A DNA stretch of 64,000 nucleotides from assembly GCA_032164245.1 (NCBI GenBank), contig JAVMKO010000021.1, positions 14,762,285 through 14,826,284 of the forward strand, given 5' to 3'. Numbering within the stretch: position 1 is the first letter of the stretch; every line of letters starts with the position of its first letter. Below, piece after piece: positions 1-10,883 of this stretch. Origin of the DNA: Sternotherus odoratus. Taxonomy: Eukaryota; Chordata; Testudines; Kinosternidae. The notes under the pieces were generated by a model. That model was not told where the DNA came from, made no database searches, and saw only the letters and a program-made list of their open reading frames with translations. A program made the position numbers and the translations under genes.

Positions 1-281
1 ATCCGAAGAACACCATCTCTGAAGAGAACATCAAAATAATTCCTCATTTTGCTCTTGTTATACCATAATATACTTTTGTGTTTTAGTGGGTATTTTATCT
101 TAATGGCACCCTTTACCATAAAAATTAAGAAGTTGGTAACATGTCATTGATTCAGCTTCAACTCCTTGGCTTGCTAGACAACTTACATGACAGTGTGAAA
201 TTGCTTAATAAGCCATTTGAAATTATTCACCTTCTTTTACACTTTGTGATGGCACAAAATGCCCTGTGCAAAATCATATTC
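1..281. other. no feature seen
   Basis: AT-rich unique-looking sequence. I see no coding frame, RNA gene or recognisable repeat up to the hairpin that follows. Confidence 0.5.
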
Positions 282-365
282 TCTATTAATGGACAAAACA
301 GCACTTATTAGTGAGTATATAACCTTAGATAGTTGCTAAAAAGTGCTGTTTTGTCCATTAATAGA
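282..365. repeat. perfect 25-bp inverted repeat (hairpin)
   Basis: The arm at 282-306 is the exact reverse complement of 341-365, with a 34-base AT-rich loop between. No coding frame overlaps it. It could be a tiny TIR-only MITE, a cruciform, or a precursor-like RNA hairpin; the sequence alone does not decide. Perfect pairing over 25 bp in otherwise unremarkable DNA suggests youth or selection. Confidence 0.85.
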
Positions 366-1250
366 AAGTATTATTCTAGTCAGTAGCTTTTAAAGGGTTT
401 GTTAATGGCTTCATGACTCTACACACTATCAAAATTAAGATATTACTAATAAATTAAAGATTTATGAATATAAATCAGCAGATATGCTTATTCAGCTGTT
501 ACACCTCACTTAGGAGTGGTTTTTGCTCCTTAAAATAAAGTATGTTTCTCCTCAACAGTTGTAATGGTCTTGTTAATGGACTATTAACTACCTGAATCTT
601 ATTAGTGCACTTTTGATGGCAAGGTGTCCATTACTCTTCATACTTCTCAGAGCAGCAAAAGTTTAACTTAATGCAAAAAGTTTATCCAACTTCCTGATCA
701 TTATCATGTATTGTACTCTTCAGATTGCACATCACTAAACATAATGAACATTTCTGATGACTCCTGGGATGCATATGGGGCCTGAAAAAAAGCTGATACT
801 ACTTCACATGCTCATCACATCCAGCCAGGCTACACACAAACATCGTTAGCATTTTCTTTCATAAGAACCTTTTTCAAGGCTTTATTTTAAAGCAAGTCCC
901 ATGTTAACAGATACCACTTTTTGGAATGGCTACTTCCCTCAGTGCTTAGCTCCCCATGAACACAGCTCATTTCATATGCAGATTGTAAGGAAACAGAATC
1001 CTTTTTATACCTCTTTCTCCCATATAATTCTCATCCCCATTAAAAGAAGATTAACAATTTGAAGCTCTTCTAAGACATAAACTACTTATATGTATGTGGC
1101 ACTATTTACCGCTACAATTGTTTTGTGAAACTATCCCTCGTGATTAGAACTTTAATTCTAGTTGGTGCTTGTCACTTTTTTTTAAAATTGCAAGTATTTG
1201 CGTAACCCTCTCTGGCTTCCTAAATGATGTTATTGCTCAGCTTTCCTCCA
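366..1250. other. no feature seen
   Basis: AT-rich sequence without a recognisable gene or repeat family. A short stretch near 553-580 (around gttaatggac) resembles part of the preceding hairpin arm but is too short to annotate. Confidence 0.4.
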
Positions 1251-1975
1251 TGCTGTGAAAGAGCTATAGACCACGAAAGCTTATGCTGAAATAAAGTAGT
1301 CAGTCTCTAAGGCCATGGTTACCCTTACAGGATTATAGCGCTTTTGGTTATAGCTGTACCCATATACAGCAATAGGTATAGCGCTATAGCATGTCCTGGC
1401 GTGGCCACATTTGCGGCACTTGCAGCGGCACAGGGAGTGGTGCATTATGGGCAGCTATCCCAGCATTCAGCTGGGTGCAACATGCTTTTCAAACAAGGGG
1501 GTGAGGGGAAACGTGTAGTGTGTATGCAGACGGAGAGAGCAAGGGGATTTTATACGGCTGAAAGTCTTGTCAGTGGTTTCCTTTGAAATTAGAGCCTGAC
1601 AGCTCCCTTTGTAAACATTTGCAGTGCTTATCTGCAGAGGTAAGAGAGAAACTCTGAAAAGGTACTTCCGCATTCCTCCTGCCGTTTTCAAAACAAAGCG
1701 AAGAGTCGTCAATTGCCTTAAATGGCTCGGAGGCATGCCAGAGATCACTTATAGCGTAATGACTGTTTACACTTGCCATAACACGCTACAGGGAATACGC
1801 AATAGCTGTTATTCCTCAAGGAAGGGAGGATTACCAGGAGCGGTATAACTGTGGGTTTATAGCGCAATACATGCCTCGCCAGTGTGGACAGGTAGAGAGT
1901 TATAGCGCTCCTGTAGGCTTTATAGCGCTATAAAGTGCCAGTGTAACCAAGGCCTAAAGTGCTACAAGTATTCAT
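1251..1975 (+). mobile_element. Penelope-like element terminal module, split by a MITE
   Basis: 1251-1310 carries the PLE tail (ccacgaaagcttatgctg, then the run ending agtctctaa) and 1955-1975 continues it (aaagtgctacaag). Intact copies elsewhere in the window read straight through this junction, so the 644 bp between is a later insertion. The hammerhead-like core is degenerate here: GAAA is present but the CUGANGA box is not recognisable. Confidence 0.75.
1311..1954. mobile_element. PIF/Harbinger-like MITE (644 bp)
   Basis: The ends are inverted repeats (ggccatggttacc at the left, ggtaacc-aaggcc type at the right, one mismatch). The flanking trinucleotide TAA is duplicated (left ctctaa, right taaag), as expected for PIF/Harbinger transposons, which duplicate TWA. 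The inside is rich in the palindrome tatagcgctata and has no transposase. It sits in a PLE tail, so it is younger than that PLE copy. Superfamily assignment is inferred from the 3-bp duplication only. Confidence 0.65.
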
Positions 1976-2196
1976 TGCTTTCTTCTCAGAACTAGCCATC
2001 ATGATTCCCTTTCTCTCACCATTTACTTGTTAACATACATGATGTATTCAGATACTACAGTGAGAAGTGCCTATAAGCACATTTAAAATAAAATCCTGCT
2101 TCAACTGTCTTGGTGTGAGTACCCCCTGCTTGGCTGCACTCTAACCATTCAGACAACTTGTAAAGTGGCAAAAACCTTGCTAATGTAGACACAGTA

Positions 2197-2490
2197 TGTG
2201 ACGGCGGGGGACGTGACAGGCCCTTTGAGGCGCAATGCTGGAGGCTTCACAGTCCTACCCACCCCAGAAAAGGAGCAATGAAAGCAGGTCCTCTAGGCCT
2301 GCCTAGAAAGGCTGCAGGAAATAAGCCAATCAGAGCACAACAGACTCAGATAAAAGGAGCTGAAGGGGCAGACCAGGTCCAGGGCTGGCTGGGATCAGAA
2401 GGGAGAGGAAGGACTAGAAGGCGGATCCCAGCCACCTATGTTTATCTATGCCAAAGTTCATAGGCCTCATGCTAACGGCTGAAGCCAGTG
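2197..2490 (+). mobile_element. LTR fragment (endogenous retrovirus or LTR retrotransposon)
   Basis: It begins with tgtgacgg, the same start as the better-defined LTR at 45875, and has a TATA-like ataaaag at 2350-2356 in a GC-richer, promoter-like context. No matching 3' end or target duplication is visible. The right part runs into PLE sequence, so this is a truncated LTR or a 5' neighbour of the PLE. The right boundary is approximate. Confidence 0.4.
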
Positions 2491-2581
2491 CCTCACAGGA
2501 TACTAGCCTGCAGGTTCCTTGCATTACTGCTGACTATAATACAGCTATGCCTACCTTCATGCCACCAGCTTCCATCCAGGA

Positions 2582-3493
2582 CATACCACACGATCCATTG
2601 TCTACAGCCAAGCACTGAGGTACAATCGGATTTGCTCCAACCCCTCAGACAGAGACCAACACCTATGAGATCTTCACCAAGCTTTCTCAAAACTACAATA
2701 CCCGCACAAGTAAATAAGGACACAGATCAACAGAGCCAGACGTGTACCTAGAAGCCTGCTGCTGCAAGACAAGCCCAAGAAAGAAAACAACAGAACACCA
2801 CTGGCCATCACCTACAGTCCTCAGTTAAAACCTCTGCAACGCATCATCAGTGACCTACAACCCATCCTGCACAATAATCCCTCACTTTCACAGGCCTTGG
2901 GAGAAAGGCCAGTCCTGGCACACAGACAACCTGCCAACCTTAAACAAATTCTCACCAGCAACAGCACACTGCACCACAATAACTCCAACTCAGGAACCAA
3001 TCCATGCAACAAACCTCGATGCCAACTCTGCCCACATATCTACACCAGCAACACCATCACAGGACCTAACCAGATCAACCATACCATCACTGGTTCATTC
3101 ACCTGCACATCAACCAATGTCATATATGCCATTATATGCCACCAGTGTCCCTCTGCTATGTACATCGGCCAAACTGGACAGTCCCTACGAAAAAGGATAA
3201 ATGCACACAAATCAGATATTAGGAATGGCAATATACAAAAACCTGTAGGAGAACACTTCAACCTGCCTGGACACACAATTACAGATTTAAAAGTCACCAT
3301 ACTGCAGCAAAAAAACTTCAAGTCCAGACTGCAAAGGGAAACTGCAGAGCTACAATTCATTTGCAAATTCAACACAAACAATCTCGGATTGCACAAAGAC
3401 CTACAATGGCTTGCTAATTACAGAAATAGTTTCTCCTCTCTCCATGTTCACACCCCCTATTCAAATGCTAGAAGAATAACCCACCCTCCCTGA
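2582..3493 (+). pseudogene. PLE protein C-terminus: linker plus GIY-YIG endonuclease (degraded)
   Basis: In one frame (codons starting at 2582, 2585 and so on) the sequence reads through a PLE-like linker to a stop at 3494-3496, broken by stops at 2666 and 2711 and open from 2714 onward. An ATG at 2897 gives a 198-residue frame, but it lies mid-protein and is not a real start. Seen in order: a Cys-rich linker (CNKPRCQLCPHI), then the endonuclease start VIYAIICHQC with YIGQTGQ taking the place of GIY...YIG, then LRKRINAH (catalytic-type Arg and His), GEHFNLPGH, and RETAELQFI with the expected Glu. In PLEs this domain nicks target DNA to prime reverse transcription. The upstream stops and missing reverse transcriptase make this copy non-functional. 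The intact endonuclease frame suggests a fairly young copy. Confidence 0.85.
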
Positions 3494-3580
3494 TCGGAGA
3501 TAACAAGCTGGTTCAGCCTAATTGGACTAACCTTTTTACCTCCCACCTGGTTCTTGCCTACTTTTCTATACCTGCCTAAT

Positions 3581-3618
3581 ATGACGAAGTGGGTATTGGC
3601 CCACGAAAGCTTATGCTT
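3581..3618 (+). ncRNA. hammerhead-ribozyme-like motif in PLE tail
   Basis: The RNA would read AUGACGA, a stem of GUGGG/CCCAC with a small loop, GAAA, then a short AGC-loop-GCU stem. This matches the order of a hammerhead core (CUGANGA, stem II, GAAA, stem III), except that the first core base is A instead of C. PLE termini are known to carry hammerheads with a very short stem III. I cannot close a convincing stem I, and the core change predicts weak or no cleavage. Confidence 0.6.
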
Positions 3619-3672
3619 CAAAACTTTATAGTTAGTCTTTAAGGTGCCACAGGACTTTGTTACCTCTGCTAT

Positions 3673-4095
3673 AATAAAGCTGAATATAACGCAAAGCAGT
3701 GAATATAATAGAGATAAGCTGGCCCACTGGACTATAAAATACTATTGAACAAGCTCATTGTCTTGTCCATATTGTGTTCTCCTGCTCACTCTCCCACTTT
3801 AGCATTATTTAATGTCCCATATATGAGCAGGGAGTTTATGTACCCAACAGAAAGAGCTAGTGAATGGAGGGGGGAAAAAATCACACGATACAATGATTAT
3901 TAAATCTTATCTCAGAGTAACTTCCTAAAGGAATCTCTGGTTTTTTAAGGAGTATTGCTATTTTCTATCATAATCCTCACCTACCTACACTAAACCTGTG
4001 CAATTACACACTAAAAATTATATTGATGTGAAGTACCAGTAAGGTGCATGAATAAGTATTACAGCCATACAGGTTTAAGATTAGCATTAAAAAAA
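3673..4095. other. no feature seen
   Basis: AT-rich sequence between the PLE tail and the CR1 copy. No gene or repeat recognised. Confidence 0.4.
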
Positions 4096-4209
4096 AGGTC
4101 ATGTTTAGTCTTGAGAAAAGATTACTGAGGGGGGGTCTGATAACAGTCTTCAGATATGTTAAGAATCAGAGAGGTAGCTGTGTTAGTCTGGAATAGCAGA
4201 AGTAACAAA

Positions 4210-4510
4210 GGGCTTGTCTCCACTACGGGCGGGGGGGGGGGGGGGGGGGGATCGACTGCAGATACGCAACTTCAGCTACGTGAATCACATAGCTGAAGTT
4301 TGCGTAGCTGCAGCCGACTTACCTCTCGTCCCCACAGCGGCGGCAGTCGGCGGCGTGCTCCCCCGTCGACTCCAGCTTGCGCCTCCCGGCAAGTTGGAGT
4401 TACGCAGTCGACGGGGGAGCCGCGAGCGATCGATTTCTCGCGTCCTCATCAGACGCGAGAAATCGATCGCCAGAAGATCAATCCCGCGCCGCGCGAGTGA
4501 AGACCAGCCC
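4210..4510. mobile_element. GC-rich MITE built from three hairpins (301 bp)
   Basis: The terminal inverted repeats are gggcttgtctccact and agtgaagaccagccc (two mismatches). The flanking AAA is duplicated (4207-4209, 4511-4513), and the PLE sequence reads straight across when the element is removed. Inside are a poly-G run and three hairpins: 4252-4278 with 4290-4317, an imperfect one around 4349-4422, and a perfect 19-bp one at 4426-4444 with 4452-4470. No transposase is encoded. The open frames across it come from the GC-rich palindromes. Confidence 0.8.
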
Positions 4511-4550
4511 AAAGAGTCCTGTGGCACCTTAAAGACTAACTAAAGTATCG

Positions 4551-4590
4551 AAGCATAAGATTTCATGGGCTAATACCCACTTCATCTAAG
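4551..4590 (-). ncRNA. hammerhead-like motif, minus-strand arm
   Basis: The reverse complement has UAGAUGA, stem GUGGG/CCCAU, GAAA, then UCUUAUGC. The first two core bases differ from CUGANGA. It is the left arm of the head-to-head pair and probably inactive. Confidence 0.5.
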
Positions 4591-4606
4591 CAGTGGATGC
4601 TTGCAT

Positions 4607-4644
4607 CCGACGAAGTGGGTATTAGCCCACGAAAGCTTATGCTT
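4607..4644 (+). ncRNA. hammerhead-like motif, plus-strand arm
   Basis: It reads CCGACGA, stem GUGGG/CCCAC, GAAA, then AGC-loop-GCU. Only the second core base (C for U) differs from the canonical CUGANGA. The same change is seen in copies at 16077, 28266 and 52735, so it may mark a subfamily. Confidence 0.55.
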
Positions 4645-4980
4645 CAATACTTTAGTTAGTCTTCAGATATGTTATGTGCTGTTATAAAGAGGACTGTAGT
4701 CAATTGTTCTGCATGTTCACTGAAGAGAGGACAAGAAGTAATGGCTTAATCTGAATCAAGGAAGATTTTGCTTGTATATCAGGAAAACTTTTCTGACTAT
4801 AATGGTGGTTAAACTCTGGAATAGGCTTTCAAGGGAGGTTGTGTAATTCCCATAATTTTTGGTTTTTAAGAACAGGTTGGACAAACACCTGCCAGGGATA
4901 GTCTAGATCCTGCCTCAGCACAGGGAGCTGGACATTTTGATTTTGAGGTCCCTTCCAGCTCTACACTTGTATGATTCTCT

Positions 4981-5281
4981 ATTTCATCTAAATTAATAGA
5001 ACAATTTCTACAAGTGTAACAAATAATGCACAGACAAGGACCTCCCTTTTAAAGACATTCTCAATGGGAACATTTGAAAACATACTGTGCTTCTATTAAA
5101 GAGATTAAATGTAATACAAGGCAGAGGACATTTATTGAGAAAAAAATTCTTACCACATAATTGTTTCTCAACCTTACAATTTTTCAGAACTACTTATTTC
5201 AGGAAGTCACTTAAAGTATAGTAGTCAACTCCTTTTAAAATATGATTTATTAATGGCAGAAACTTAATATGGAACTTTCTG
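4981..5281. other. no feature seen
   Basis: AT-rich sequence between the CR1 end and the next LINE fragment. Nothing recognised. Confidence 0.4.
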
Positions 5282-7260
5282 GCTCTGTCCTTTCCTCATT
5301 CTCCTCGTACCTCTCTAATCACTCCTTCAGAAAATCCTCATCATCGCCACCCCCACTTTCTGTGGAGATTCAACAGGACTCAGCCTTGGTCCCCTTCTCT
5401 TCTCTCTCTACACTATCTGTGTGATAACCACAGGATAAAAACACAAAATTCAACTGCCATCTCCATGCTGACAACTCACAGTTCTACCTCTTTACTCCAA
5501 ACCTGCCTCCTTCTGTCCAACCTGAAGTCTTGGCCTCTCTCTAACATCTTCTCATGGATGTCTGCGTGTCAACATAACTAAAACAGAGCTCTTCATGTTT
5601 CCTCCCCAACCTCTTTCACCCACCTTATGTATCAGTTACTGTGGACACTACCATCATTGTGCCTGACACGTAGGCCTGTAACGTGAGCACCATCTTCAAC
5701 TGATCTCTCTCTCTTCCCATCCATCCACACAGCTAGAACTCTTATCCAAGCACTCAATCTCACACGTCTGTGATGAATTGGCAAAAGGTCTGTATTGCTT
5801 ATTTTTACTATTATGTGTGGCGCAATTTCTCTCTTCAATTTTTTATTGTTATCTGTATGGCTGCATATAGTTAAATCAAAGAAAGCTCTAAACAGTGACA
5901 CAAATAAGGCAGTCTCTCAGGCACCTAGATTCAAAGGAGTTAAGATTCCACTGGTTGGGCCACTAATTGGTGGGAGAATTTACCTCACTGGCTCCATTCA
6001 GGCTAGGATGTTTTACTCTTCCCAAGGCTAAGCCTGAGATCACCAGGAAACCTTACTCTTCAAAGACCCTAAAAAAGGAGTGGGGGTCTGGAAGTAATCG
6101 GAGAGAGGCTGGCCCTGGCCAGGATCTGTCAGTCAAAAGGCTGACAGTCTGAATGAGAGTTAGAGGCGCAGGGGATAGATTGCAAGGTGTATAGACTCTT
6201 TCTCCCAACTAAGAGATGAGGAATAATCAAGACCTGCCTGAACTATAGATAGAAAGGCTAAGCTCAGGCACGTAGGCCTATTATTTTAACCTTACTTCTC
6301 TAAGTGCAGTGTACCTTTTGGGCAAACTAATTCATGCTTTGTTTTGAGAAGCTACTTCCCTATCACTGTAAACATATGCTGTCACAGGGCCCCAAAGAGA
6401 GAGCTTGGAAGTGTCCAACCTCAGTTGAATATGCTGAATTAGTCACCGTTGGTACCCAGGGGGACTGTAAACTAGGTCCTGGTTTGACAATGGGTGAACT
6501 GTGGAACCCCACCCTAGAAGAAGTAAAGAATCAAGGCATGCCACCTATAGGGGGAGCATTCAAAGTGAACCAAGAAGGGACAGCAGTACAGCTAGCACAG
6601 TAACCATGGAAGTCTCAGCAATTTCCACATCCTTTTTTTCTGGCCTTGACAAATATTATCGTGCCCTGTTCATATCTGTTCAGAATACTGCTGCAGGGAT
6701 CATTTTCAAACACCATTGCTTTAACCATGTCACCTCCTCTTTGACTCCTTCCACTGGATCCCTCTTTTCTATCACATCAGACATAAAGCTGTTTGTCTTC
6801 ACAAATTATCCTCCAACATACCTGTCAGCTCTCATTCATTACCAATATGTCAATTCCCACTTCTAACCAGCCTATAATGCTACTCCCCATCACCCACTTA
6901 TTAAAGTTTCAAAGAAGTAACTTTGTGCTTTCTGCTATACTGCCTCATATGCTTGGAAAGAACTCCCCATAAACATCCACAAAGCTACCTCATTTCAAAT
7001 TCCTCCTTTGCCATGATGCCTACAAATAAAAATTACAATAATCCTGACAACACTTAGGTCATTGGTGGTTTTAGACCATTGCCTATCGATCAATATTGTT
7101 CTATTGCTTCCTTGGACTTCCTTTTCTATCGATCTGTATCCATCGTCATCTCGTCTGATATGTAGATTATAAGGTCTCTGGGGCAGGGACCATAGTTTTG
7201 TTCCATTTTTGCGCAATGCCTTGACTAAGGTTTCTAGGCGCTATGGTTATACAAATAAAC
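5282..7260 (+). mobile_element. L2-like LINE, reverse-transcriptase end and 3' UTR, split by an insert
   Basis: 5282-5770 matches the RT region as I know it from reptile LINEs: a stretch corresponding to LYADDSQIYL survives as a degraded HADNSQFYL. 6609-6860 continues with a stretch equivalent to HVTSLLKSLHWLP and PTYLSALI. 6880-7260 is the 3' end with ggtctctggggcagggacc and a final ATAAACAAA-type tail. The frame has stops and shifts throughout. Clade assignment (L2 versus Rex1-like) is uncertain. Confidence 0.65.
5771..6608. mobile_element. unidentified 838-bp insertion within the LINE
   Basis: The LINE sequence is interrupted just after cacacgtctg and resumes at gaagtctcagc. The insert starts with TGATGAATTGG and is richer in GC than the flanks in its middle. 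It could be an LTR, but I see no clear TG...CA pair, target duplication or poly(A) signal. The open frames inside match nothing I recognise. Boundaries are approximate. Confidence 0.4.
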
Positions 7261-10200
7261 AAACTCTGTACAGTATAAGTAATTTCCCTTACATTGACAA
7301 TCTGTCCACTGAATTAGCAATAACAAAAGTCTGATAATTTGGGACAAGGAATCCCTACACTCTGCATAGATGCTACTTACAAAGAAAATAGAGTATAAGG
7401 TCTCAAAACATGAGCATCTTACAGCTAAAGGAGAATCCTTGGGCCACACTGTGCTGTCACATACAAGCCATTCTCACTACAGTGGAGCTGCAAAGAGTGC
7501 AAGCAAGGGCAAAATTCTGCGTATGTAAATTATTCAGGTGCAGATGTGATCAGGAAAATATCACAGCCTCTGCTGTGCTTTAGAATGAAGATAGAGAGCA
7601 AACAATGTTTTTTTCCCTTTCACACCTACAGAAAAGGCAAAGCTAGAAGGAACAGCTTAGCGGCAGAACTGTAGTGGTACAGTACTTAAGGCTCATGGAG
7701 GCACCAGTCAGAAACAGTGCTTTAGATAATATAATACATTTAGCCTCTTTGAAACTAGCTGGTTACTGCCAAATGAATCCCAGCTCCCAGTCCAAAGGGA
7801 CTGCAAATTTAGAAGTCCCCTAAGACTGCTGGTGCTTCCCAGTCAACTCTACATAGCAGCTCTTTGGAATCACCCAGCAGCACACATGGAAGGGCAGCCC
7901 TCTCTAAATGGAAAGAAGTCCCATTGCTAGGTCCACGGCAGCAGCATCAGTGGAAGAAGCCGTTTTCTCCCTCCAATCATTAAGAATGATAAAATTTGAG
8001 TGAAAACCACCCTGCCCACCAAAGTACAGATTTTATCCAGAGCTTCTGAGAGTTTCCCCTCTACCCTTGCTGTGTTGCTGAACATGTAAATGAATGCAGC
8101 TCAGGATCGGTCCGAAGGAAAGGCCCATTTGAATGGAGCCATCATTCCTGCTAGGGGAGTCAGCTCCCATATTTGCTTTGCTATTATTTTTACAGTCAAA
8201 TTGTAAATTTGTAAATTAAAGTAGGTGACTGAATTTATTGTTAAGTCCCTCATACAAATATTCATTGAATAGAAGCTCATGCAGAGGATGTATGTGAGTA
8301 GTGAGGTAGAAGAAGCATGTTTTTTTCCAATGCATTTCCTAGGTTATAATTCTGAATGGTGTGGAGGTAGGGAGGTGAGATTGGTAATTGCTAGTGAGCA
8401 CTGGATATCAGATGCCAGTATTAAGAAGAAAAGCAAATGTAAAATCTCATTCAGGGCCCCAGGGAGCTAGTTGTTTTAATTTTGCATTCTTATATATTTG
8501 CTAAGGTTGAGGTCAAAGCCCATGATCTCTGGAGAATCAGTTTTCTCTTGACTTCATTTTCCTTTTTCGTGAACAATATTATGTAAGCCAATACATACAG
8601 TACATTCACTGTGCAGAAAACAGACAACATAGACTGGATTGCTAGATTAATAATCTTTATATCTCAACACAAACCTTCCTGGAAGCCAACAGAACTCGAT
8701 ATGCAAACACTGCAGCTATAGCTTCTAAAATTAAAAAACATCTTTCTGCTGGGTAGCACTATTCAGAGCTTTCTCCCTAATATATGCAAGCTCCTGCTGA
8801 ATAGCTAGGTGTTATTATTCATTACGATTTTCTATTACACTATGATAAATGATGCCCCCAGAGCTTGAGCTGCCCCCATGAATGCTTATTACTGTTCACT
8901 TAAGTACGAGTTGATTTAGCTTAAATAGATTGTTTCATATAGCAAAGACACAGGGCTGCCACTGCTATTGTTTCCAACTTCAGTATAACTAGGGTTTAAT
9001 TGAATTATAACTACTCTGTGTACCTATTAGGGTGTACACAGTATAAGTATCTTGTAATAAATGACAGTGCTGACTAATTCCACATATGTGGCAGACCTAC
9101 TAATCATTTTATTCTATTTTGATCCCTTCTTTTACAAAAGATACCAATTACAAATAATCATCACTCTTTAGAAACAAAATTGAGGAAGACATACTGCAAA
9201 CCATGTTCTTACCACAATGCATGCTAAACCCTATAGGGTTAAAAAATATCTTCTAGTATAGTGTAACTGCTGCATAGGACATCAGAGGTATCAATGCAAC
9301 AGCTAAAAGGTCTTGCTACATAGGAAAGTTATTTTAAAAGACTTAAATCCTCATAGGCCTTATGGCCTAGTTATTAAAGACAGGCTTTTCTACCCTGTTA
9401 AAAGTATTTAAAGTAGCTTAAAGATAAATATAGTCACCCGCAAAGTAGATTTTACATGCAGTACTGTATGTAAATAGTCCCTATAGATTATGGCAATATG
9501 AAGCTGAGCAGAAAAATAATGTGGGACAGAAAGTAACTGTAAAGGGCCAAACATAATCAGTTGGACCTGTTTACACCAATTCTGGTTTTGACCCATCACA
9601 CTCCGATACAACTGAAATTGCCTATCTTACCTGTGGATAGTGAATTTATTATTTGTAACATTCTCAGACTTTGCATTAGAAATTACTTCATGACAGCTTC
9701 AGTTCAAAGTGGGCAGTGTTCACACTGCCTACTGCATTTGCAGACCTTGGCCTCTAAGAGAAATCTAACCTTTGATTTAGGTTTTTTTAAACATATCTCA
9801 GATGATTTATCAACAGGATCCTGAACTGCAGCTAGAGCAAAAAGGAAAAGTAAATTGCTAAAATACAAAAAAGGAAGAAAAGGGGCAGTTACATCTATTC
9901 AGAAAGAACATTTCTATGCCACTGAAATCTCACCTGAGAGAAACTCAACCCCCCAGCATCTTTGAGCTACCCTGAATGCTCCACCCAGCCAACACCTCCA
10001 CATGCTTCTCCACGACATGAAGCAAGTCCAAAGAGCTGAACAGCTGCAATTTGCACAAAATTTCAAGAATCAACTTACAGAATGAATAATGTAGGGGGAA
10101 TGCCCAAACTGTGTGGCAATTACAGCTGTGTTGGCAACTTGTCAGGAGTCAAAAGGCTGCAGTTATCATTGAAAACTTAGGGATATTTATATGTATCAAA

Positions 10201-10325
10201 AATATACAGATCATCGCGATGAAGAAATTGCTTGTTGCTTGAGTGCACCAGCAAACCTAACTCTAGTTGATCCTCACCATGCAGCCATGCGCCAGGCTTT
10301 ACAATTCCAGGAGCTGCACTGAACC
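7261..10325. other. no feature seen
   Basis: About 3 kb of unique-looking AT-rich DNA. Small features only: a weak hairpin around gtgtacctattagggtgtacac near 9020. I see no exon with supportable splice sites and no repeat family I recognise. Confidence 0.4.
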
Positions 10326-10333
10326 CCCAGGTT

Positions 10334-10457
10334 TAGGGTGACCAGACAGCAAGTGTGAAAAATCGGGATGGGGCGGTAGGGGTAATAAGAGCCTATATTA
10401 GAAAAAGACCCAAAAATCGGGACTGTCCCTATAAAATCGGGACATCTGGTCACCCTA
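10334..10457. mobile_element. 124-bp TIR element, hAT-like MITE
   Basis: The ends are perfect inverted repeats (tagggtgaccaga and its complement). The flanking 8-mers are cccaggtt (10326-10333) and cctaggtt (10458-10465), 7 of 8 identical, the size hAT elements duplicate. The interior holds two short inverted segments around aatcggga. A relative lies at 56642-56771. Confidence 0.8.
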
Positions 10458-10465
10458 CCTAGGTT

Positions 10466-10883
10466 GTACTCTGGGCACCTCAGAGACAACAGGAAATGCA
10501 GCTACTATATAACAAGAACAGTACTGATTAGCTATTGAAAAAACAAGAAGGTAAAAATAAGCATCTGGAATTTTTGCCTAAAATGATGGCAGAATCTAAC
10601 AGAATGCATGTAGATCAAATAGAATTAATAAAGAATCAGACTGCAGAGGAGATAAATGATTTGATCAGCTTTTGGGAGAAGAAGATTCCTGGTATTTGGG
10701 GGACTAGCATGATTGATTAATCTACTGGAGTTGTATGTTTTTTCCAGATCCCAGGAAATCGTGTATAAGATGATTTTTGGTAACACTATCATTTCTTTTA
10801 AAATTGAATCCATATGATGTGTGCTTATGGAAGCAAGGAGAGCAAGATATTGAACATATAAGATAAAAATATTACTTCTTTCT
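10466..10883. other. no feature seen
   Basis: Unique-looking sequence with two short overlapping open frames (one per strand) that match nothing I recognise. Confidence 0.35.

Larger units (their letters stand above)
2505..3672 (+). mobile_element. Penelope-like retroelement, 3' portion
   Basis: This 5'-truncated PLE copy holds the end of the coding region (linker and GIY-YIG endonuclease), a short spacer and the terminal module with a hammerhead-like motif and the tail seen in the other copies. The left edge is approximate. The reverse-transcriptase core is missing. It is the only copy in the window that joins the coding region to the terminal module, so it ties the many short copies to PLEs. 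Confidence 0.85.
4162..4657. mobile_element. composite PLE insertion with two head-to-head terminal modules
   Basis: The left part (4162-4209 and 4511-4594) is a PLE tail in minus orientation. The right part (4600-4657) is the same module in plus orientation. The two hammerhead-like ends face each other around ggatgcttgcatcc. The minus part is interrupted by a 301-bp MITE. PLE insertions are known for inverted and tandem terminal copies. Confidence 0.8.
4145..4674. repeat. 17-bp target site duplication flanking a PLE insertion
   Basis: The motif agtcttcagatatgtta is present at 4145-4161 and again at 4658-4674. Its last 11 bases are not PLE sequence, and both copies fit the CR1 reading. The first six bases (agtctt) of the right copy also match the PLE tail, so microhomology may have guided the junction. 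Confidence 0.8.
4096..4980 (+). mobile_element. CR1 LINE 3' end, split by a PLE insertion
   Basis: 4096-4161 and 4675-4980 together read as the end of CR1 ORF2 and its 3' end: degraded stretches equivalent to SLEKR.LRGD, then KLWNRLPREV, then the ending ggtcccttccagct followed by tgtatgattct, the octamer-type CR1 tail. The halves are separated by a PLE insertion with a 17-bp target duplication. The frame is degraded, so this is an old, 5'-truncated copy. Confidence 0.85.

Noticed and set aside
2488..3396. Other-frame and antisense frames over the PLE
   Set aside because: Only one frame carries the GIY-YIG motifs; the rest are shadows.
4600..4660. Reading the ggcacctta-aagactaac repeats as an independent tRNA SINE
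   Set aside because: There is no pol III box, and the copy at 3573-3672 joins the same module to PLE coding sequence.
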